Below are positions 35,744-43,116 of a stretch of DNA of 64,000 nt, in pieces. The notes under the pieces were generated by a model. The model ran no database searches and was not told the origin of the DNA. It worked only from the letters and a program-made list of their open reading frames with translations. Every line of letters begins with the position of its first letter. The first letter of the stretch is position 1. The stretch comes from Marinimicrobium sp050113635. GTDB taxonomy: Bacteria > Pseudomonadota > Gammaproteobacteria > Pseudomonadales > Cellvibrionaceae. Where the stretch lies: assembly GCF_050113635.1 (NCBI RefSeq), contig NZ_JBNJLT010000001.1:868001-932000 (forward strand), in the 5' to 3' direction. A program made the position numbers and the translations under genes.

Positions 35744-36973
35744 ATGAGCCGTAAGTCATTGGACAAAAGCAAAATCAAGTTTCTCTTGCTCGAGGGTGTC
35801 CACCAGTCTGCCGTCGATACCCTTAACGCCGCCGGTTACACCAATATCGACTATCTCAAAACCGCGCTCGCTGAAGATGAACTCATTGAACGTATCAAGG
35901 ACGCCCACTTTGTGGGGCTGCGTTCACGCACCCAGTTGACCCGCAACGTCTTTGAGAATGCGCCCAAGCTGATCGCTGCGGGCTGCTTCTGTATCGGCAC
36001 CAACCAGGTGGACCTCCAGGCCGCTCAGGAGCACGGGGTAGCGGTGTTCAACGCGCCGTACTCCAACACCCGGTCAGTGGCCGAGCTGGTACTTGCCGAG
36101 GCCATCCTGCTGCTGCGCGGTATCCCTGAGAAAAATGCGGCCTGCCATCGCGGCGGCTGGATGAAATCCGCCACGGGTTCCTACGAAATTCGTGGCAAAA
36201 CCCTGGGCATTATCGGCTACGGCTCTATTGGCAGTCAGCTGAGTGTGCTGGCCGAGTCCTTGGGGATGCACGTGTGCTTTTACGATGTCATCCCCAAGCT
36301 GCCGCTGGGCAACGCAGCGCAAATACGCAGCCTGAACGAGCTGCTCAATAAGTCCGACATCGTGAGCCTGCACGTGCCGGAGACCGGCTCTACCAAAAAC
36401 ATGATTGGCGCTGAAGAATTGAGCCAAATGAAGCCCGGATCGATATTGATCAATGCCTCGCGGGGCACGGTGATTGATATTGACGCCCTGGCCGAAACGG
36501 TCAAGGCGAATAAAATCGCCGGCGCGGCCATTGATGTGTTTCCGGTGGAACCCAAAGGCAACGATGATGAATTCATCAGCCCTCTGCGCGGCCTGGACAA
36601 TGTGATTCTGACCCCGCACATCGGTGGTTCAACGGTGGAAGCGCAACAGAATATTGGCGTCGAAGTGGCCGAGAAGCTCATTATGTACTCCGACAACGGC
36701 ACCACCACCAGCTCGGTCAACTTCCCGGAAGTCGCCCTGCCCGGCCACCCGGATGCGCACCGCCTGCTGCACGTACACGCCAATGTGCCGGGTGTCATGT
36801 CCGCGATCAACCGCATCTTCTCCGACAACCAGATCAATATTGCGGCGCAGTATCTGCAAACCAACGAGAAAGTCGGGTATGTGGTGCTGGATATCTACTC
36901 GCCGTACAGCCCGGAAGTGTTACAGCAGTTGAGAGACATTGAAGGCACTATTCGTTGTCGCGTTCTTTTCTAA
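35744..36973 (+). CDS. serA: D-3-phosphoglycerate dehydrogenase SerA
   Basis: The ATG at 35744 has GAGGTG nine bases upstream (409 residues). The catalytic Arg lies in GLRSRTQLT and the NAD-binding motif in LGIIGYGSIGSQLS. The His/Glu pair is in VIDVFPVEP and LTPHIGGST. A C-terminal ACT domain (LLHVHANVPGVMSAINRIFSDNQINI) matches the E. coli-type enzyme that serine inhibits. It catalyses the first step of serine synthesis. The upstream 140 bp include a TATCAT-like -10 at 35653-35658. The 3' end runs into a GC-rich inverted repeat at about 36988-37020, shared with the convergent hydrolase. Confidence 0.96.
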   Translation: MSRKSLDKSKIKFLLLEGVHQSAVDTLNAAGYTNIDYLKTALAEDELIERIKDAHFVGLRSRTQLTRNVFENAPKLIAAGCFCIGTNQVDLQAAQEHGVAVFNAPYSNTRSVAELVLAEAILLLRGIPEKNAACHRGGWMKSATGSYEIRGKTLGIIGYGSIGSQLSVLAESLGMHVCFYDVIPKLPLGNAAQIRSLNELLNKSDIVSLHVPETGSTKNMIGAEELSQMKPGSILINASRGTVIDIDALAETVKANKIAGAAIDVFPVEPKGNDDEFISPLRGLDNVILTPHIGGSTVEAQQNIGVEVAEKLIMYSDNGTTTSSVNFPEVALPGHPDAHRLLHVHANVPGVMSAINRIFSDNQINIAAQYLQTNEKVGYVVLDIYSPYSPEVLQQLRDIEGTIRCRVLF

Positions 36974-37019
36974 GCGATTGGTAACGCCGAGCGGTGGGTG
37001 CGCAACGCCTGCCCGCCGC

Positions 37020-37988
37020 TCAGTCTGCAAAGAAAAAACGCTCCACCGCCGCAAACGCCGGTTCGCGATATTGATCGGTTTCATTGACGAGATGATGGCG
37101 TGCGCCGCTCAGTGTTTCGACTTTGAGCCGGGGAAGCCGACGACCAATCTGCTGCAGGTTGTACTGCCAATCCACCGTATCATCCCCCGTACCCTGAACA
37201 ATCAGCAACTCATCGTTGCGCAAGGGCCAACGCCGAAACTGTTGATCCCACGCCTTCATGGCGCCTACCCACTCCACACTTAATTGACGGTGTTGTAACG
37301 GATCGTCATGAGCGAGAAAGTGATTGAAATCCCGATCGTGTGAACTGTCTGTAAAAACGCGGGGAATTTCCCGTACCCAGCGGTGCAACAGCGCGTACAG
37401 CCATTTGCTAAGCCGCCAGCCCTTGGGCAATACCAGCGGTGCCAACAAGGCTGTGCGCCCGGTGAGCGCGCTACCGTGGCGCCACAGATGATTCAGCAAG
37501 GTGGCACCCCCCATGCTTTGACCAAGAGCAAACCTCGGACCGGGAAACAGGGCTTGTGAGCGCTCCAACAGTTGCTGAAGCACATCCGCATACCGGTCAA
37601 AGCTGTCAATCACCAGGCGTGGGCCTGTGCTTAACCCATGACCTGGATGATCATAAGCCAGTACGGCCAGATTATGTTTGAGCGCAAAACGAACCGCTTC
37701 ACCATAAAGTCCGGAGTGATCAAAATAACCGTGTACAATAACCATCGAACCTCGGGGTTCGGGAGGCAGCCAATAATGCACGGCCAACTCCCAGTCGCCC
37801 TGAACAACCTTGCCCATCCGGTGTAGGGTGCCAGGCACGCTCGCCTGAAATGACATCCGGTAGTGGTTGAGGTAAGCCTGGATCAGGGGATTGTCCTGCC
37901 CCGTCGCATCGTGGTCGGGATCGAAGACCAGAGGTGTCAGTTGGTCGATCATTCCAGAAAAATCGGGAAGATGAGACTCAGTTTTCAC
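37020..37988 (-). CDS. Alpha/beta hydrolase, monoacylglycerol-lipase-like
   Basis: I prefer the GTG at 37988, with AAGGAG nine bases upstream (322 residues), over a GTG at 38033. The fold shows VIVHGYFDHSGLYG (oxyanion), AYDHPGHGLSTGP, the nucleophile Ser in LGQSMGGAT, Asp in GTGDDTVD and His in GARHHLVNE, so the catalytic triad is complete. It is close to the Hydrolase_4 (monoacylglycerol lipase/lysophospholipase) group. There is no signal peptide, so it is cytoplasmic or peripheral. The substrate is not known. Confidence 0.88.
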   Translation of the reverse strand: MKTESHLPDFSGMIDQLTPLVFDPDHDATGQDNPLIQAYLNHYRMSFQASVPGTLHRMGKVVQGDWELAVHYWLPPEPRGSMVIVHGYFDHSGLYGEAVRFALKHNLAVLAYDHPGHGLSTGPRLVIDSFDRYADVLQQLLERSQALFPGPRFALGQSMGGATLLNHLWRHGSALTGRTALLAPLVLPKGWRLSKWLYALLHRWVREIPRVFTDSSHDRDFNHFLAHDDPLQHRQLSVEWVGAMKAWDQQFRRWPLRNDELLIVQGTGDDTVDWQYNLQQIGRRLPRLKVETLSGARHHLVNETDQYREPAFAAVERFFFAD

Positions 37989-38052
37989 AGAGAACGGCTC
38001 CTTAACGTGCACTGGAAGCAGTCTAGCAGACACGCGTCCAGGCCTTGCAATC

Positions 38053-38071
38053 TATGGTCGAAAAGACCATA
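38053..38071. promoter_or_regulatory. Inverted repeat between hydrolase and AraC-type regulator
   Basis: TATGGTC at 38053-38059 and GACCATA at 38065-38071 form a perfect 7-bp inverted repeat with a 5-bp spacer. It lies 65 bp before the hydrolase start and 95 bp before the regulator start. It is well placed as an operator for either divergent gene, or as a small stem in a leader. Confidence 0.4.
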
Positions 38072-38165
38072 AGAAATTTTCAACCCACGGTTGCCGCCAC
38101 TTGGGAAATATGCCAGATTAAGCGGCTTACTGATATCAAAATAAAGACGGTCATTGCCAGGTTTC

Positions 38166-39305
38166 ATGAAAGATTATATTTTCAATATTCACGATGTAGT
38201 ACTTTTAATGACGGTGGCCGAGAGTATTCTGCTGGCCCTGTTGCAAGCTGCCCTGCCCGCCAAAAACCGTCTTTATGACCGCCTTCTCACAGCGTTTTTG
38301 CTCATCATTGCCATCGGCTCTGCAACCACACTGGTGCTGTGGAACGATCAAGTACACCTGACCCGTACTATTGATCAGTTCTGGATACCGTACTTCATGA
38401 TGATTGCGCTGATGCTGAAGGGTCCATCGCTGTACCTTTATGTGGCGGCCATCACTCGAGCCAGTTTTGAGTTAAAACCGATCCATTTGATCCATCTGGC
38501 TCCAGCCGTGTCAGCTGCGTTGCTCATGGTCCTTTTCAGCATCGACAGCAACGACCTCCGCCACATCTGGACACTGGGAGAAGCCCAGCCCGAGCGAGTG
38601 GTAACGTTCTTGTGGGACGCCGCCAAGCTGGTACCGCTGGTGTATTCCTTTGCGGCTGTCACTCTGGTGCAGCGCTATCGCTCCGAGCTGAAAGACGAAT
38701 ACTCGCACTTTTCAAACACCGAGCCACGCTGGCTGAATGTTCTGACGCTGGGTTTTTTCATCAGCTGGACCTGGACGGTATTCGTACACATCCTGGCCAA
38801 ATACAGCTCTCCCCAGATAGCTGACTACCTCGGTATTGCCGACAATTACATCACTTTTATTCTGATCAATGGCCTGTTTACCTATAGCCTGGCCTACGCT
38901 CATCAATTACTCGTGACGCGTTCGGAAGAAACCCGTGCCCCGGCGGAAGACAAACCCTCCGATTCCGCCATTGACCGGGTGCAACATGCGATGACGGTGG
39001 ACAAAGTCTTTTTGCAGCAAAACCTGAATATTGAACAGTTCGGGGCACGTCTGAACCTGCCCGTCAAGGAAGTCTCCTCGGTGATCAACAAACACTTTGG
39101 GACCAACTTCTTTGAGTTTATCAACTCCTATCGAGTTGAGGAGGCCAAACGTTTACTGGCCGATCCGGGAATGGCGGAAAAGACGGTGCTGGATATTTTG
39201 TTGGAATCCGGCTTCAACAGTAAATCGGCCTTTCACCGGTTTTTTAAACGGCTGGTGGGGGAGTCGCCCTCGGAGTATCGCAAGCGGATGATTAAAGCTT
39301 CATAG
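38166..39305 (+). CDS. Membrane-bound AraC-family transcriptional regulator
   Basis: The ATG at 38166 gives 379 residues. The first 240 residues hold seven predicted membrane helices (for example VVLLMTVAESILLALLQAAL, FWIPYFMMIALMLKGPSLYLY and a helix ending in a YSLAYAHQLLV stretch). The C-terminal 100 residues form an AraC DNA-binding domain: FLQQNLNIEQFGARLNLPVKEVSSVINKHFGTNFFEFIN, then ILLESGFNSKSAFHRFFK and ESPSEYRKR. Such 7TM-AraC proteins are often linked to polysaccharide loci. It faces the GH3 gene convergently and may control the glucan genes; that is inference. Confidence 0.88.
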   Translation: MKDYIFNIHDVVLLMTVAESILLALLQAALPAKNRLYDRLLTAFLLIIAIGSATTLVLWNDQVHLTRTIDQFWIPYFMMIALMLKGPSLYLYVAAITRASFELKPIHLIHLAPAVSAALLMVLFSIDSNDLRHIWTLGEAQPERVVTFLWDAAKLVPLVYSFAAVTLVQRYRSELKDEYSHFSNTEPRWLNVLTLGFFISWTWTVFVHILAKYSSPQIADYLGIADNYITFILINGLFTYSLAYAHQLLVTRSEETRAPAEDKPSDSAIDRVQHAMTVDKVFLQQNLNIEQFGARLNLPVKEVSSVINKHFGTNFFEFINSYRVEEAKRLLADPGMAEKTVLDILLESGFNSKSAFHRFFKRLVGESPSEYRKRMIKAS

Positions 39306-39340
39306 ACTGGATAGCGACGGCGGTTCTGTATCAAGGAAAG

Positions 39341-39375
39341 CGTGGTGGCTCAAGTATTTCTCCCGAACCACCACG
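39341..39375. terminator. Hairpin between convergent AraC-type and GH3 genes
   Basis: CGTGGTGGCTC (39341-39351) pairs with GAACCACCACG (39365-39375), 10 of 11 positions, around a 13-nt loop. It lies between two convergent stops. No T-run follows on either strand, so it would be a weak or Rho-assisted bidirectional terminator. Confidence 0.4.
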
Positions 39376-39392
39376 GTACTACAACGCCAATA

Positions 39393-41906
39393 TCAGGGGC
39401 AGACGCCCTGCTCATCGCTGTCAGTCACCACTCGGGCATTGTGAAGCGTCAGCTCCAGCTCGCCCTCGGTGGCGATAAACAGTGGGGACAACACCATCGC
39501 CGGGTCGACGCCACGTTCTACCAGGCATTCCACGTCAACCGCCAGTGTGTGCCACTCGCCAGGTTTGACCGCCGTCAGCCAATCCTGAATATCAACGCTG
39601 CCAACGCAGTCCTGCCCGCAGCGCATGCCAAGCTGAACGGACTCGGTCGGGGCTTTAGCAACCTGAATGTTCACCAGCAAGGTTCCCTGATCACGATAGG
39701 CGCCAAGATCCACCCGTCCTTCTGAGCGCAAAGCGACTTCCGCGAGGCTGCTGCCGTTCCAGCGCACGGTGCGGCTGTCTTCCTGAACGTTGCGATCTGT
39801 TGAGGAGACCTCGATGCCAGGCAGGCGTGATTCACTGCCGGAAACCACCCGTTGACGCTCGCTGACATCGCTCAGCACCAGTTGCCACGGCTCCATCACC
39901 CGGTTGTCAAACAGTGGCAGGCGCGTTTGTGCTTCGCTCGCGCTGATACCGCTGTCTTCGGTCAACGGCCCCAGATTGCCATTGTCGTCATAGCTCAGGC
40001 CAAAACCGTAAGGGAACAGCGGAATCTGGCCGTCACCACGGTTCAACGGTGTCTGATCGGCACGAGCCGGCCAGGAGAACGACAAGCGACCCAGGAAGTC
40101 GTGATTCACATCACCGGCTTCATCGCGAAACAGAACATCGGCCACACCCGCGCCTTCGGAGCCCGGCAGCCACGCCACCACAAACGCATCGGAGGCGTTG
40201 ATTTCCGGGTTCACCCAGAGCGGGCGCCCGGTCAGGAACACCGCCACGGTGGGAATACCGTCGGCTTTGAAGCGCTGGAGCAGTGTCAGCCCGGCTTCAG
40301 AATCAAAGTCCACGTTGGAGCGGTCGCCCTGCATTTCGGCGTAAGGGTCTTCACCGAACACGACAATCGCCACATCCGGGGCGCTTTGATAATCACCGCT
40401 TTCGCTCAGTTCCACCGAACCACCAGCGGCTTCCACGGCGTCTGCAATGCCATCGTAAATCGAGGAGGCACCCGGGAAGTCGTCATTGCTATTCCCCGTG
40501 CCCTGCCAGGTCAACGTCCAGCCACCGGCCTGTTTGCCGATGTTATCCGCACCGTCTCCGGCCAGCAGTACGTGAGTCTCGCGGCTGAGCGGCAATAGAT
40601 GGTCACTGTTTTTCAGTAGCACCAGACTTTCCCGCACCGCCTGACGTGCGACGGCACGGTGCTTCTCTGAACCGAGCACCCCGCTTTTCCCCGCGTAAGC
40701 ACGCTCGGAGGGCAGCCCTTTATTGAACATGCCTGCACGGAATTTCACCCGCAGAATCCGGCGAACGGCGTCATCGAGCCGGGCCTGGGAAATCTCGCCG
40801 CTGTTAACCTGGGCCACTGTGTTGGCGTGCAGCTCACGCCACTGATCCGGCACCATGAAAATGTCCAAACCGGCATTGACCGCTTGCGGGCAACTATCCT
40901 GCCGACAGCCGTCCACAAATTCATGCCCGTTCCAGTCACCCACGATCAGACCGTCAAAGCCCAACTGGCCTTTCAGCACGTCGTTCAGTAAGTAGTGGTG
41001 GCCGTGCAGCTTTTCACCCTGCCAGCTGCTGAAAGACGCCATGACCGTTTGCACACCCGCGTCCAGCGCCCCGAAGTAGCCTTGCGCATGCAAGTCACGC
41101 AAGCGTTCTTCGTTGACTTTCGCGTCACCCCGATCGATACCACCTTCCGTACCACCATCGGCCAGGAAGTGCTTCGCCGTGGCGACCACGTGGCCTTTTC
41201 CGAAGAAACCGTCCGTATTCACTTCGCCCTGCAAGCCAGCCACCATGGCCTGACCGTAGTCGTGCAGCATTTCCGGGTCTTCGGAATACGCCTCGTAGGT
41301 CCGGCCCCAGCGATCGTCACGGGCCACGGCCAAGGTGGGAGAGAAATTCCAGTCCAGGCCGGTCACCGCCACCTCGTGGGCCGTGACTTCTCCAATCCGC
41401 TGCATCAGCTCCGAGTTATGGGTGGCTCCCAGTCCGATGTTGTGCGGGAACAGCGTCGCGCCCTTGACGTTGTTGTGCCCGTGCACGGCATCCGTCGCCC
41501 ACAGGATGGGAATTGCGACGTGGCCATCACTGTCATCCATGGACGCTTCGTAGAAGCCATCGGCAAGCTCCAGCCAGGCCTCTACCGGCGCGTTCTTATC
41601 CCCCGATGGAAACGAACCTCCACCATTCAGGATAGAGCCCAGGTGGTAGCGTCTGACATCATCCGGGGTAACATTACGCAGCTCGGGCTGGATCAGCTGC
41701 CCCACCTTTTCTTCCACCGACATTTTGGCCAGCAGCGCGTCGATTTGTCCCTCAAACGCATCGGCTTGAGTCAGTGGAGAGCGGTGTTCGGGCCAAAGCG
41801 TGAGGTCACGGGATTCGTTGGAGGAGGTGCTGGAGGGACCGGTGCCACTACAGCCGACCAGTAACGCCATCGTCAGGGGCACCCAGCGGGTCATGGACTT
41901 CTTCAT
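39393..41906 (-). CDS. Glycoside hydrolase family 3 exo-glucosidase lipoprotein (ExoP-like)
   Basis: The ATG at 41906 gives 837 residues. The signal ends in a lipobox (TMALLVGC), so the enzyme is a lipoprotein. GH3 N-terminal domain motifs include LLAKMSVEEKVGQLIQPE, ILWATDAVHGHNN, ARDDRWGRTYEAYSEDPE, KHFLADGGTEGG and GLIVGDWNGHEF with the nucleophile Asp324. The GH3 C-terminal domain and an ExoP-type galactose-binding-like domain follow. It probably removes glucose from beta-1,3- or mixed-linkage oligosaccharides released by the GH81 enzyme. Operator-like repeats lie upstream. Confidence 0.94.
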   Translation of the reverse strand: MKKSMTRWVPLTMALLVGCSGTGPSSTSSNESRDLTLWPEHRSPLTQADAFEGQIDALLAKMSVEEKVGQLIQPELRNVTPDDVRRYHLGSILNGGGSFPSGDKNAPVEAWLELADGFYEASMDDSDGHVAIPILWATDAVHGHNNVKGATLFPHNIGLGATHNSELMQRIGEVTAHEVAVTGLDWNFSPTLAVARDDRWGRTYEAYSEDPEMLHDYGQAMVAGLQGEVNTDGFFGKGHVVATAKHFLADGGTEGGIDRGDAKVNEERLRDLHAQGYFGALDAGVQTVMASFSSWQGEKLHGHHYLLNDVLKGQLGFDGLIVGDWNGHEFVDGCRQDSCPQAVNAGLDIFMVPDQWRELHANTVAQVNSGEISQARLDDAVRRILRVKFRAGMFNKGLPSERAYAGKSGVLGSEKHRAVARQAVRESLVLLKNSDHLLPLSRETHVLLAGDGADNIGKQAGGWTLTWQGTGNSNDDFPGASSIYDGIADAVEAAGGSVELSESGDYQSAPDVAIVVFGEDPYAEMQGDRSNVDFDSEAGLTLLQRFKADGIPTVAVFLTGRPLWVNPEINASDAFVVAWLPGSEGAGVADVLFRDEAGDVNHDFLGRLSFSWPARADQTPLNRGDGQIPLFPYGFGLSYDDNGNLGPLTEDSGISASEAQTRLPLFDNRVMEPWQLVLSDVSERQRVVSGSESRLPGIEVSSTDRNVQEDSRTVRWNGSSLAEVALRSEGRVDLGAYRDQGTLLVNIQVAKAPTESVQLGMRCGQDCVGSVDIQDWLTAVKPGEWHTLAVDVECLVERGVDPAMVLSPLFIATEGELELTLHNARVVTDSDEQGVCP

Positions 41907-42102
41907 TGTCGATCTCACTGTGTTTATTAGGTTGGGAGAAACAGGCTGGGAGAAAAAAGGCTCCGGAGGAAACCCCGGAGCCGAACGGTATCAAGGAGAG
42001 TACGACGTTGAGTCACTTGCCAGGAGATAACGTCGCTCACAACCACGAACAAGTCCCAAGCTCGCCCGTCTTTGCATTGTTATCGGTGGGCTGGAAAGCG
42101 TC

Positions 42103-42175
42103 GTCCCACTTTGGGGACCGGGCTAAAGGTGACCTATGCCACTTTGGGAGGGCGGGCCGTGCGATAAGGTGGGAC
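42103..42175. promoter_or_regulatory. Operator-like repeats upstream of GH3
   Basis: GTCCCACTTT at 42103-42112 faces AAAGGTGAC at 42125-42133. A second pair, GCCACTTT at 42138-42145 and AAGGTGGGAC at 42166-42175, follows. The first pair spans 31 bp, as in the copies before the receptor and GH81 genes. The rest of the 316-bp gap (41907-42222) holds no gene. The right arm at 42166-42175 also takes part in a GGCAGGCC/GGCCTGTCCC stem just after the deacetylase stop, so it may serve as terminator too. Confidence 0.55.
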
Positions 42176-42222
42176 AGGCCCGACGCCAGTAGCGGCCTGC
42201 CCCGTTCTAAGCTCCTGGGGTT

Positions 42223-43047
42223 CTAACTTCCGCCTTTATCCGATTGTTGGCGTTTCACATAGCTCATAATATTGACAAAGCTGTCCACCCAGTAGCGGTC
42301 GGGGTGGGCGGCCAAATGGTCCAGTAACGCATTGTGCGCCTCCACGGAAACGCTCAGGTGGTCGCCTCCCACGCCGTGGAAGGTGAAGTTGGCCATCGTG
42401 CCTTTGCGAGCGGCCTCCTCGACGACGGCGATGAGTTCTTCGCCAGTCACGTCCGTGGGCACGGCGACAGTAATCCTATAACGATCAAGCCCTTGCATTG
42501 TCGGGGTGACGCCCCCTGCACCAATGGATTTGGATGCCACAAAGAGCGGTTTGACCGGCCCGAGGTAGTCCACATCGCCAATCTGGACATCGCCACAAGG
42601 CGGGGTAAAGGTGCGGGTGGTTTTGCCATCGATCAGGAATAAGAACTGGTTGGCCAGAGCGATCTGCTCCGCGTAGGCTGCGGCTGGTATTTGGCTCAGG
42701 TCCTGATGATCCGGCACCCACTCCCGTCCGGGCAGGGTTTTACTGCACTGGTGAAACAGCGAGTGGTTACCCAGCTCATGCCCCTGAGCCGCGGCCGCAC
42801 GCCACTCTTCCAGGCGCTCCATCAACAGAGGAGCCGCCGCCGGCACATAGAAGCTGCCATGAAATCCACGCTCGTTCAGCGCGGGAACCACGTTCTCCAG
42901 CTGTGAGGCGAGCGCATCGTCATACGCCAAATTCACCGCCGCGCGAGCACCCTCAGGCCACTGGAACGCGGCGTCGTCGGCGAAAGTCGGCAGCGCCCAC
43001 ACCAGAGTGAACATGCCCAGTAAGGGTGATAGGGTTTTCATCATCAT
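42223..43047 (-). CDS. Exported polysaccharide deacetylase (CE4/NodB-like)
   Basis: The ATG at 43047 has GGAGAAGG upstream (274 residues). A signal peptide ends at TFADD. NodB-type motifs are the catalytic Asp pair in NLAYDD (43-44), HGSFYV, and the metal-binding His pair in ELGNHSLFH. A later motif, TFTPPCGD, replaces the usual RxPYG. The C-terminal half has NFTFHGVGGDH with another conserved His. An acetyl-group hydrolase in a glucan locus is unusual, so the substrate may be another decorated polysaccharide. A terminator lies between it and the receptor gene. Confidence 0.85.
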   Translation of the reverse strand: MMMKTLSPLLGMFTLVWALPTFADDAAFQWPEGARAAVNLAYDDALASQLENVVPALNERGFHGSFYVPAAAPLLMERLEEWRAAAAQGHELGNHSLFHQCSKTLPGREWVPDHQDLSQIPAAAYAEQIALANQFLFLIDGKTTRTFTPPCGDVQIGDVDYLGPVKPLFVASKSIGAGGVTPTMQGLDRYRITVAVPTDVTGEELIAVVEEAARKGTMANFTFHGVGGDHLSVSVEAHNALLDHLAAHPDRYWVDSFVNIMSYVKRQQSDKGGS

Positions 43048-43065
43048 TTTTACCTTCTCCAACGT

Positions 43066-43096
43066 AAAAAAGCCGCTCCGAAGAGCAGCTTTTTTT
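43066..43096 (-). terminator. Strong intrinsic terminator after the TonB receptor gene
   Basis: On the minus strand, AAAAAGCTGCTC and GAGCGGCTTTTTT form a stem around a TTCG loop and end in a T-run. It lies 20 nt after the receptor stop and 19 nt before the deacetylase start. It should limit read-through into the deacetylase gene. It is nearly symmetrical, so it could act on both strands. Confidence 0.8.
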
Positions 43097-43116
43097 GTAC
43101 GCTTCCATATCCAAGC

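Noticed and set aside
36988..37020. Terminator between serA and the hydrolase
   Set aside because: The GC-rich inverted repeat has mismatches and no T-run on either strand, and it reaches the hydrolase stop; left as a note only.
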